Origin: Clostridia bacterium
GTDB taxonomy: Bacteria; Bacillota; Clostridia; Oscillospirales; CAG-272
NCBI GenBank assembly: GCA_017408535.1
Contig: JAFQUL010000194.1
Location: 1 to 12,740, forward strand
Length of the DNA stretch: 12,740 nt
Direction: 5' to 3'
Shown here one piece after another: positions 7,978 to 12,740 of the stretch. The stretch's first letter is position 1, and each line of letters starts with the position of its first letter. Below the pieces are notes generated by a model, which did no database searches, was not told the origin of the DNA, and saw only the letters and a list, made by a program, of their open reading frames with translations. A program made the position numbers and the translations under genes.

Positions 7978-8840
7978 TTTCCGTCACCCCCAAGTCCCAA
8001 CAGTGCGGCGATCTTGTTTGCCGCATAGTCTACGGTATATACATCCTCCGGGAGAGGAAGCCCAAGCTCAATAAGCTTCTGATTTATTCTCGTTACGTGG
8101 GGGATATCAAGTCCAACACTGCAGAGCATAGGCGCACGGCCGAATACCTCGCTGCAGCTGCCGTACATAAACAGCTTGCCCCGTGAAAGCACCGCCGCAT
8201 TGTCACAGTACTGAGCCATATCCTCCATACTGTGGCTGACGATGATAACGGTAGTGCCGCTCTCACGTGAGAAATGCTTTACTCCGTCCAGTATCTCTCT
8301 GCGGCCTCTGGGGTCAAGCCCCGCGGCAGGCTCGTCAAGCACCAGTACCTCGGGAGACATTGCGATAACGCCGGCAATCGCCGCGCGTCTTCTCTGACCG
8401 CCTGAAAGATCAAAGGGAGATTTGTCAAGAAGAGACAGGTCGAGATTTGAAAACTCTGCCGCCCTCTCAACTCTCTCATTTATCTGATCCTCCGGTACCT
8501 TCATATTGCGAAGGCCGAAGGCGATATCCGCACGCACCGTCTCATCAAAGAGCTGGTACTCGGGATACTGCATAACAAGACCCACCTTGAATCTGACGTC
8601 TCTTATCTTCTTGGGCTCTGCCCAGATGTCCTTACCGTCAAGGAGAACCCTGCCGGAGGTGGGACGGAGAAGACCGTTGAGTATCTGCACAAGGGTGGAC
8701 TTACCCGAACCGGTATGTCCTATAAGTCCCGTTATCGCACCTTTTTCAATTTTGAGATCTATATTGTCGAGCGCGGTCATTTCATAGGGTGTTTTGGCAC
8801 CGTATATATATGAAACGCCCTCAAGCTCAATTATTGCCAT
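7974..8840 (-). CDS. ecfA2: Energy-coupling factor transporter ATP-binding protein EcfA2
   Basis: This is one of the two ABC ATPases powering ECF vitamin and metal uptake, acting on the cytoplasmic face as a heterodimer with EcfA1. The 288-residue protein has Walker A GHTGSGKST (41-49), a Q-loop in MQYPEYQLF (Q91), the signature LSGGQ (145-149), Walker B VLVLDE (165-170, catalytic E170) and the switch histidine H203 in SHSMEDM. The QYPEYQLF segment is typical of EcfA2; EcfA1 has QNPDNQ. The ATG follows an AAAGGA site, 20 nt after the ecfA1 stop. The 3' end overlaps ecfT. Confidence 0.96.
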   Translation of the reverse strand: MAIIELEGVSYIYGAKTPYEMTALDNIDLKIEKGAITGLIGHTGSGKSTLVQILNGLLRPTSGRVLLDGKDIWAEPKKIRDVRFKVGLVMQYPEYQLFDETVRADIAFGLRNMKVPEDQINERVERAAEFSNLDLSLLDKSPFDLSGGQRRRAAIAGVIAMSPEVLVLDEPAAGLDPRGRREILDGVKHFSRESGTTVIIVSHSMEDMAQYCDNAAVLSRGKLFMYGSCSEVFGRAPMLCSVGLDIPHVTRINQKLIELGLPLPEDVYTVDYAANKIAALLGLGGDGK

Positions 8841-8860
8841 TCCGATTTTTTCCTTTACTT

Positions 8861-9739
8861 TTAGTTTTTGCCTGCCGCTGTCCTTCGGTAGGCCTCAGCT
8901 ATTGCCTCGGCACAGTCCTCGGTAGAAAGGCAGGTAAGACTGAAATTGCCGCCCATACGGTTTAACTTCCAAAGGAGCTCCACCGTCTGGGGAACGTCAA
9001 GTCCCACGGCACGGAGAGGCTCGGGATATGAGAATATCTCCTCGGGAGTGCCGTCGGCAAATATCTGCCCGTCATCAAAGACCACTATTCTGTCCGCTCT
9101 TGCCGCCTCATTCATATAATGGGTTATGTGGATGACGGTGATACCCTCCTCGCGGTTGAGCTTCTCGATGGTACTCATCAGCTCCTCGCGTCCGAGAGGG
9201 TCGAGCATTGCGGTGGACTCGTCAAAGATGATGCATCTGGGGCGCATTGCGATTATTCCCGCAATGGCGATCCTCTGCTTCTGTCCGCCGGAGAGCTTGT
9301 GGGGGGCGTGCTTTGCATACTCGGTCATTCCCACCGTCTCCAGAGCCTGATCCACACGGCGGCGGATCTTCTCAGGCTCGATACCCAGGTTCTCGGGACC
9401 GAAGGCAACGTCCTCCTCAACGATAGTAGCGACTATCTGATTGTCGGGATTCTGGAACACCATACCGATCTTGCGTCTGACGTCGAACATATCGTCTTCC
9501 GTCATATCCTCGGCGGTGATATCCTTGCCGTCAACGTATATCTTACCCGACGTGGGGGTAAGGATCATATTAAGCAGCTTGGCAAAGGTGGATTTACCCG
9601 AGCCGTTGTGCCCAAGCACCGCAACGAACTCCCCCTCTTTTATCTCAAGAGAGACACCCTTTATTGCAGGGACCTGCTCCCCCTCGTCATTCTCGTAGGA
9701 GAAGTTCAGATCCTCTATTCTGATAAATGCGTCTGACAT
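8861..9739 (-). CDS. ecfA1: Energy-coupling factor transporter ATP-binding protein EcfA1
   Basis: This is the partner ATPase of EcfA2. It has Walker A GHNGSGKST (43-51), a Q-loop in VFQNPDNQIV (Q96), the signature LSGGQ (149-153), Walker B IIFDE (170-174) followed by TAMLDP, and switch histidine H207. The start is set at the ATG at 9739, giving 292 residues that begin MSDAFIRIEDL, because a GAGG site lies just upstream. An in-frame ATG at 9784 would overlap the upstream methyltransferase gene by 38 nt and add a tail the family lacks. The gap to the methyltransferase stop is 7 nt, so the two are almost certainly co-transcribed. Confidence 0.96.
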   Translation of the reverse strand: MSDAFIRIEDLNFSYENDEGEQVPAIKGVSLEIKEGEFVAVLGHNGSGKSTFAKLLNMILTPTSGKIYVDGKDITAEDMTEDDMFDVRRKIGMVFQNPDNQIVATIVEEDVAFGPENLGIEPEKIRRRVDQALETVGMTEYAKHAPHKLSGGQKQRIAIAGIIAMRPRCIIFDESTAMLDPLGREELMSTIEKLNREEGITVIHITHYMNEAARADRIVVFDDGQIFADGTPEEIFSYPEPLRAVGLDVPQTVELLWKLNRMGGNFSLTCLSTEDCAEAIAEAYRRTAAGKN

Positions 9740-9746
9740 AAATACC

Positions 9747-10616
9747 TCACTGTGCCTTGTCGGGCTGCCATCTTGCGGATGCACCTGCGGGAAGGGGTGC
9801 GCCTGTCTCTCTGCAGGGAAGTCCCAGCTCTGAGGCCGTTACCCTTCCGCCGTAGCGGGAGCATACGTGAAGCTCAAGCAGGTAAGCCATGGAAAGAGGG
9901 GAGAGACCGGTGGTATAAGAGTTGATGAGGAAGAACAGGGGATCGTCTGAAAGCAGCTTTGAGGTGAGACCTACCAGCTCGTCGACCGCCTCCTCTATCT
10001 TCCATACCTCACCCGACGGTCCGCGGCCGTAGGAGGGAGGGTCCATTATGATACCGTCGTAGCGGTTGCCGCGGCGAAGCTCTCTCTCAACGAATTTCTT
10101 ACAGTCGTCAACGATATAGCGTATCGGTGCATCGGCAAGTCCGGAAAGAGCCGCGTTTTCTTTAGCGGCGGCCACCATACCCTTGGCGGCATCAACGTGG
10201 CATACCGATGCGCCTGCCTTGGCGGCGGCAACGGTCGCGCCGCCGGTATATGCGAAGAGGTTAAGCACCTTTCCGCCTCCCCTGCGTCTTATCAGCTCTG
10301 AGAACCAGTCCCAGTTAACAGCCTGCTCGGGGAAAAGTCCGGTGTGCTTAAAGCCCATGGGCTTTATATTAAAGCGAAGGTCGCCGTAGCTTATCTTCCA
10401 GCTCTCGGGGAGCTTGTGCTCCTGCCACGCTCCTCCTCCTGCTCTTGAACGGCGGTAGGTAGCATCGGGGTTCTTCCATTCCTTTGCTCTGCGTGCACCG
10501 CGCCAGATGACCTGTGGGTCGGGACGTACCAGCACGTACTTGCCCCATCGCTCAAGCCGCTCTCCGTCAGAGCAGTCAAGAAGCTCGTAGTCTTTCCATT
10601 TATCGTTTAAGAACAT
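9747..10616 (-). CDS. Class I SAM-dependent methyltransferase (RlmI/RlmK-like), substrate uncertain
   Basis: This 289-residue protein has a Rossmann methyltransferase fold with motif I VLNLFAYTGG (117-126), an acidic residue after strand 2 (VDAAKGM, D142), and a catalytic DPPSYGRGP motif (192-200). These resemble the large rRNA methyltransferases RlmI and RlmK (COG1092/PF10672-like), which act on 23S rRNA. It lacks an obvious N-terminal PUA domain. The motif VI segment reads NSYTTG, where the 5-methylcytosine enzyme RlmI has a cysteine, so 5-methylcytosine activity is doubtful. The ATG at 10616 has an AAGGAG site 6 nt upstream; an earlier in-frame ATG at 10655 would include that site and the leader hairpin. 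It leads the tight run into ecfA1. Confidence 0.85.
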   Translation of the reverse strand: MFLNDKWKDYELLDCSDGERLERWGKYVLVRPDPQVIWRGARRAKEWKNPDATYRRSRAGGGAWQEHKLPESWKISYGDLRFNIKPMGFKHTGLFPEQAVNWDWFSELIRRRGGGKVLNLFAYTGGATVAAAKAGASVCHVDAAKGMVAAAKENAALSGLADAPIRYIVDDCKKFVERELRRGNRYDGIIMDPPSYGRGPSGEVWKIEEAVDELVGLTSKLLSDDPLFFLINSYTTGLSPLSMAYLLELHVCSRYGGRVTASELGLPCRETGAPLPAGASARWQPDKAQ

Positions 10617-10630
10617 ATCAGTCTCCTTAA

Positions 10631-10711
10631 TTCCGCCGTTCCTGCGGCGGCACAAAAAGTTGAGTCGTGATAACCGGGTTTTGGGGATTTTCTGAATTAT
10701 GTTTCACGCTA
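10631..10711. repeat. Intergenic repeat unit A
   Basis: The unit begins with TTCCGCCG plus a hairpin and ends with a segment starting TGAGTCGTGATAACCG and ending GAATTATGTTTCACGCTA. Unit B (10723-10871) has the same two parts in the same order and orientation. The ends of the second part, CGTGA and TCACG, are inverted. It lies between ruvC and the methyltransferase gene and contains no credible gene. Confidence 0.7.
10633..10650 (-). promoter_or_regulatory. Hairpin in the methyltransferase mRNA leader
   Basis: The six-base arms CCGCCG and CGGCGG pair across a 6-nt loop, a few bases upstream of the AAGGAG ribosome binding site. The hairpin is the left end of repeat unit A and may affect translation; that is inference. 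Confidence 0.5.
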
Positions 10712-10722
10712 TCTATCTTATA

Positions 10723-10871
10723 TTCCGCCGCTATGAGGCGGTACACAAGCTTTAGTAAATTCAAATGTGTTCGCCTTCGCGAACAAAAATGGGTTGGGTC
10801 CCATTTTTAATTTGAATTTGAGTGCGTGATAACCGAACTTCGGGAAAATGCCTGAATTATATTTCACGCTA
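10723..10871. repeat. Intergenic repeat unit B, carrying an internal structured insert and the ruvC stop codon
   Basis: A TTCCGCCG hairpin (CCGCC 10725-10729 with GGCGG 10737-10741) corresponds to the start of unit A. The segment 10819-10871 (TGAGTGCGTGATAACCG to TTTCACGCTA) corresponds to its end, with GCGTGA/TCACGC arms. Between them unit B has about 65 nt more than unit A, which form the nested hairpin element at 10757-10819. The ruvC stop codon (10869-10871) is the last triplet of the repeat. On the minus strand the unit also carries TATAAT (10856-10861), but no good -35 element goes with it. Confidence 0.7.
10757..10819. repeat. Nested inverted-repeat element: outer stem around two abutting hairpins
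   Basis: A perfect 10-bp outer stem (AAATTCAAAT 10757-10766, ATTTGAATTT 10810-10819) encloses two perfect hairpins. Hairpin 1 is GTTCGC-CTTC-GCGAAC (10769-10784). Hairpin 2 is AAAAATGGG, a 6-nt loop, CCCATTTTT (10785-10808). The hairpins touch with no spacer, so the transcript on either strand would fold as a three-way junction. Function is unknown; a small mobile palindromic repeat or a structured RNA are both possible. Confidence 0.75.
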
Positions 10872-11366
10872 CTTATTAAAATAATCGGCAATGCGTGAGC
10901 CTCCGCTGTGCGCGTGGCACACAGCTATTGCAAGAGCGTCTGCGGTATCGTCAGGCTTTGGCGGTGCGGACAGACCGAGGAACTGGGTCACAAGAGAGAT
11001 CACCTGGTTCTTCTCTGCCCTGCCGTACCCCACTACTGCCTGCTTTACCTGAAGGGGGGTGTACTCGGCGATATTCAGTCCGTGCTTCATAGCGGAAAGA
11101 AGAATGACTCCTCTTGCCTCAGCTACCGTAATACCGGTGGTGGTGTTGTGTCCGAAGAACAGCTCCTCCACCGCCATATCATCGGGGGAATATTTTTCTA
11201 TAAGCTCATTCAAACCGTCATAGATCATCTCAAGGCGTTTTTCTATCTTAAGTCCTGCGGGTGTGGTTATAGAGCCGTACCCCAGAACGTGGAAGCGCGA
11301 GGCCTCATATTCGATAACCCCCCAGCCCACTATGGCGTAGCCGGGATCTATGCCGAGAATTTTCAT
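10869..11366 (-). CDS. ruvC: Crossover junction endodeoxyribonuclease RuvC
   Basis: RuvC cuts Holliday junctions symmetrically during recombinational repair, normally with the RuvAB branch-migration motor. The 165-residue protein matches the family length. It starts MKILGIDPGYAIVGWG with catalytic D7, and has E67 in AVEELFF and the D140/D143 pair in DDTADALAIA, so all four metal-binding acidic residues are present. The ATG at 11366 follows a GGGGAAG site about 9 nt upstream. An ATG at 11384 lacks a site and would add six atypical residues. ruvA and ruvB are not in the window. A strong promoter lies 40-70 nt upstream. Confidence 0.97.
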   Translation of the reverse strand: MKILGIDPGYAIVGWGVIEYEASRFHVLGYGSITTPAGLKIEKRLEMIYDGLNELIEKYSPDDMAVEELFFGHNTTTGITVAEARGVILLSAMKHGLNIAEYTPLQVKQAVVGYGRAEKNQVISLVTQFLGLSAPPKPDDTADALAIAVCHAHSGGSRIADYFNK

Positions 11367-11406
11367 TACTATATACTTCCCCATTGTACTTTATACTTAT
11401 TAGTAT

Positions 11407-11435
11407 ATTATATCATACAGGCGTCTTTAAGTCAA
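11407..11435 (-). promoter_or_regulatory. Sigma-A-type promoter for ruvC and possibly the genes to its left
   Basis: On the minus strand the -35 is TTGACT (11430-11435) and the -10 is a perfect TATAAT (11407-11412). The spacer is exactly 17 nt, and a TG one base before the -10 gives an extended -10. The predicted transcript starts near 11400, leaving a leader of about 35 nt before the ruvC ATG. It is the only convincing promoter I see for the minus-strand cluster. Confidence 0.85.
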
Positions 11436-11558
11436 AGATTTTTTCAATAAATAATATATAATATTACATATTTTTTCGGCGTTTTTTTAGCAGAAAATTC
11501 CTTCACCCCAAAACACGGCTTTTGCGACTAAAAAAAACGATTCGGGATATGATAATAA

Positions 11559-11578
11559 CGGCGGTAAAAAAGCCGCCG
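11559..11578 (+). other. Hairpin in the DUF378 leader region
   Basis: CGGCGG (11559-11564) and CCGCCG (11573-11578) pair across an A-rich 8-nt loop, 28 nt before the chosen DUF378 start. The surrounding 11436-11606 is AT-rich, with A and T runs, and no convincing plus-strand promoter was found there. Confidence 0.4.
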
Positions 11579-11606
11579 ATTCAAAACTATGAAAGTGTGT
11601 ATGCCG

Positions 11607-11834
11607 ATGATTCTTGACCGTATAGCATTAGTACTCGCAATAATCGGCGGTCTTAACTGGGGAAGCATTGGTCTTTTCCGTTTTGATCTGGTTGCCTGGA
11701 TATGCGGCTCTGCCGATTCCCTGGTAGCAAGAATAATATATACCGTAGTGGGCCTTGCCGCAGTATGGTGTATATCCCTGCTCTTCCGTTCAAGAGACGA
11801 GATCACAGACAGAGCAGAGAACCGCCGAATGTAA
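11607..11834 (+). CDS. DUF378 family small membrane protein
   Basis: This protein of about 75 residues has two membrane helices. The first carries the DUF378 hallmark IIGGLNWG (residues 11-18), followed by GLFRFDLVAW and a second helix ARIIYTVVGLAAVW. It matches the short YuzA-like family of unknown function found in many Bacillota. The start is uncertain: three in-frame ATGs at 11589, 11601 and 11607 are possible and none has a strong ribosome binding site. I prefer 11607 because MILDRIALVLAIIGG resembles family N-termini. It is the only plus-strand gene, divergent from ruvC, and ends in a strong terminator, so it is probably monocistronic. Confidence 0.85.
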   Translation: MILDRIALVLAIIGGLNWGSIGLFRFDLVAWICGSADSLVARIIYTVVGLAAVWCISLLFRSRDEITDRAENRRM

Positions 11835-11856
11835 AACCGCAAATGGTCGGTTTTGG

Positions 11857-11901
11857 GGAGAGTGCTTTGCCCGTAATGGGTAAAGCACCCTCCTTCTTTT
11901 T
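11857..11901 (+). terminator. Rho-independent terminator after the DUF378 gene
   Basis: The arms 11857-11872 and 11878-11893 pair over 16 positions with two wobble-type mismatches across a 5-nt loop (GTAAT). TTCTTTTT follows. A smaller inverted repeat, AAAACCG/CGGTTTT (11833-11839, 11848-11854), lies directly before it at the stop codon. Confidence 0.9.
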
Positions 11902-11935
11902 GTTCGGGGAACACACCCGTTTAATTTGTATGGAG

Positions 11936-12006
11936 TGATATCCTCTTGTGCAAATGCCCGGGGTTGATTCTGTATTTTGATCCGTAGGGGAGGATATCAT
12001 CCTCCC
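11936..12006. repeat. Palindromic element 1 (overlapping inverted repeats)
   Basis: TGATATCCTC (11936-11945) and GAGGATATCA (11990-11999) form a perfect 10-bp inverted repeat. The right arm also takes part in a second one, GGGAGGAT-ATC-ATCCTCCC (11988-12006). The two pairings are mutually exclusive, so the element could switch between a long and a short hairpin. No gene is present. Confidence 0.65.
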
Positions 12007-12030
12007 GCAAGTCGTTTAAGGTTTAATTTT
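11999..12030. repeat. 32-bp direct repeat, copy 1
   Basis: It runs from ATCCTCCCGCAAGTCG to the end of GGTTTAATTTT and is matched at 12563-12594 with two differences, both C/T changes. It follows the right arm of a GGGAGG/CCTCCC inverted repeat, as copy 2 does. Confidence 0.8.
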
Positions 12031-12051
12031 GTATTTTATCACGTAGAGCCT

Positions 12052-12121
12052 ACGGGCGGATTGAACAAGGAAACCTTGTTCCTGGATCCACCCACACAAA
12101 AAGAGGACTGCGTCCGCCCGT
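12052..12121. repeat. Palindromic element 2 (GGGCGGA/TCCGCCC stem with internal hairpin)
   Basis: ACGGGCGGA (12052-12060) and TCCGCCCGT (12113-12121) form a perfect 9-bp outer stem. Inside is a perfect 8-bp hairpin, GAACAAGG-AAA-CCTTGTTC (12063-12081). The outer stem differs from elements 1 and 3 at one position, with the pairing base changed to match. Confidence 0.65.
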
Positions 12122-12360
12122 GTCATTCTGAGCGGAGCGTAGCGGAGTCGAACTTTTCCGTCCGGATCCGGGGCGGCACTTCGTACCGTTTGATCCTCCT
12201 TCGTCGAATTTCGGCTACGCTCAAGATGACTCGGACGGAAAAGCACCGAGCAAAGCGAAGGTGGAATCTCGGGCGTGTTACCGCCGTTACATCTTCCCGC
12301 GAGATCCGACCTTACGGTCGCCCTTCGGGTTTCGGCTTCGCTCAAGATGACACGCGGGAA
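12122..12360. repeat. REP-like GTCATTCTGAGCG palindromic repeats, three related units
   Basis: GTCATTCTGAGCG opens at 12122. Its inverted relative, ending CGCTCAAGATGAC, occurs at 12209-12230 and again at 12330-12351 (22-nt matches with one difference). Element-specific stems interleave with these: CTTTTCCGTCCG/CGGACGGAAAAG (12153-12164, 12232-12243) and TTCCCGCG/CGCGGGAA (12294-12301, 12353-12360). Such units are common between genes in many gut bacteria and often yield spurious predicted proteins with CHSERS and FAQDD strings, both readable here. Confidence 0.7.
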
Positions 12361-12531
12361 TCAATACCGGAAGGTGGATATTGTCATAGGGAAACGTATC
12401 AAACATATCTGTGGATTAAATTTTTAATTATACCCCTTAGAACCTCGGACGGTCGAGTGAATAAATTAAGGCTATTATGCCTGTCCTTACAGGCACGATA
12501 TATATCTTCAAATTACGCACAAAACCGGTAT
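12361..12531. other. Non-coding stretch with one perfect hairpin and a partial repeat module
   Basis: A 7-bp hairpin with a CCTT loop (TGCCTGT/ACAGGCA, 12478-12495) is present. The segment around 12423-12450, ending AGAACCTCGGA, is a partial relative of the module following the 32-bp repeat at 12594-12612. I see no gene. Confidence 0.4.
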
Positions 12532-12570
12532 GGGAGGGGCAAGAATTACCAACGGTAATTCAATCCTCCC
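12532..12570. repeat. Palindromic element 3 (GGGAGG/CCTCCC with nested hairpin)
   Basis: GGGAGG (12532-12537) and CCTCCC (12565-12570) enclose a perfect hairpin AATTACC-AAC-GGTAATT (12544-12560). The same GCAAGT(C/T)GTTTAAGG sequence follows as after element 1. Confidence 0.6.
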
Positions 12571-12594
12571 GCAAGTTGTTTAAGGTCTAATTTT
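12563..12594. repeat. 32-bp direct repeat, copy 2
   Basis: It matches 11999-12030 with two C/T differences, in the same orientation, 564 bp away. The following bases, up to AGAACCTCGGA, resemble the stretches after copy 1 and at 12423-12450. Confidence 0.8.
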
Positions 12595-12623
12595 ATCCCG
12601 CAGAACCTCGGATTTAAGTTTTT

Positions 12624-12702
12624 CTCTCTCTACAGGAAAATTTACGTTTTTGCGTTAGCAAAACAGGTGATTTCATCACCTGAGGAAATTTTCGTGAGAG
12701 GG
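12624..12702. repeat. Second nested element: outer stem around two abutting hairpins
   Basis: The outer stem has AAAATTT (12637-12643) paired with AAATTTT (12686-12692), extended past a small internal loop by CT-rich (from 12624) and GA-rich (to 12702) arms. Inside are two abutting perfect hairpins: TTTTGC-GTTA-GCAAAA (12648-12663) and CAGGTGAT-TTC-ATCACCTG (12664-12682). The layout repeats that of the element at 10757-10819 although the sequences are unrelated. Confidence 0.65.
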
Positions 12703-12740
12703 TCAACTACAATTTAGAGTTATAGCCTTATTATATGTAC

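Noticed and set aside
9740..9784. Longer N-terminus for EcfA1
   Set aside because: It would overlap the methyltransferase gene by 38 nt and skip the ribosome binding site just before 9739.
10785..10808. Intrinsic terminator after ruvC
   Set aside because: The hairpin is symmetrical with its T run inside the stem and no T tract after it, and it is part of a larger nested element. Weak termination cannot be ruled out.
11522..11556. Plus-strand promoter for DUF378 (TTGCGA with TATGAT or GATAAT)
   Set aside because: The spacers are 20 and 23 nt, too long for a convincing sigma-A promoter.
11528..11914. Minus-strand open frame of 128 codons
   Set aside because: It is antisense to the DUF378 gene and its terminator, with no ribosome binding site or family resemblance.
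11977..12558. Plus-strand open frame of 193 codons, and the minus-strand 109-codon frame at 12016-12345
   Set aside because: Both read through the palindromic repeats. CHSERS- and FAQDD-type strings are familiar artefacts of this repeat family.
11936..12740. CRISPR array
   Set aside because: The repeats are few, unevenly spaced and of mixed length, with no regular spacers and no cas genes.

Overview
The window looks like chromosomal DNA of a member of the Clostridia, probably an Oscillospirales-type gut bacterium. The evidence is an ecfA1-ecfA2-ecfT-truA block, a DUF5711-cvpA pair, a Clp ATPase with an N-terminal zinc finger in place of the Clp_N repeats, a sigma-A-type promoter, strong AGGAGG-type ribosome binding sites, and palindromic intergenic repeats of a kind common in gut Clostridia. 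Assignment below class level is inference.

Ten of the eleven genes lie on the minus strand and read right to left. From a consensus promoter at about 11407-11435 the order is ruvC, a 250-nt gap full of structured repeats, a class I SAM-dependent methyltransferase, ecfA1, ecfA2, ecfT, truA, a DUF5711 protein, cvpA, pgsA, a Clp/Hsp100 ATPase, and a P-type ATPase-like gene cut by the left edge. From the methyltransferase leftward the genes overlap by 4 nt or are separated by 7 to 63 nt, which suggests co-transcription. Functions are mixed housekeeping: Holliday junction resolution, RNA modification, the shared energizing module of ECF vitamin and metal transporters, phosphatidylglycerol synthesis, membrane or envelope proteins, and protein unfolding.

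The most unusual gene is the partial one at the left edge. It is collinear with a P2-type (calcium ATPase-like) P-type ATPase over 463 uninterrupted codons. However, the phosphorylated aspartate motif DKTGT reads VETSV, the dephosphorylation motif TGES reads TGNA, the TM4 PEGL motif is gone, and the nucleotide-domain KGAPE reads SEAAE. It looks like a maintained pseudoenzyme, not a working pump.

Right of ruvC, a small DUF378 membrane protein is encoded divergently on the plus strand and ends in a strong intrinsic terminator. The last 840 bases hold no credible gene. They form a mosaic of inverted and direct repeats: three GGG(A/C)GG...CC(T/G)CCC stems with a compensatory change, REP-like GTCATTCTGAGCG palindromes, a 32-bp direct repeat, and a nested two-hairpin element at the right edge. 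That last element has the same architecture as a sequence-unrelated one between ruvC and the methyltransferase.
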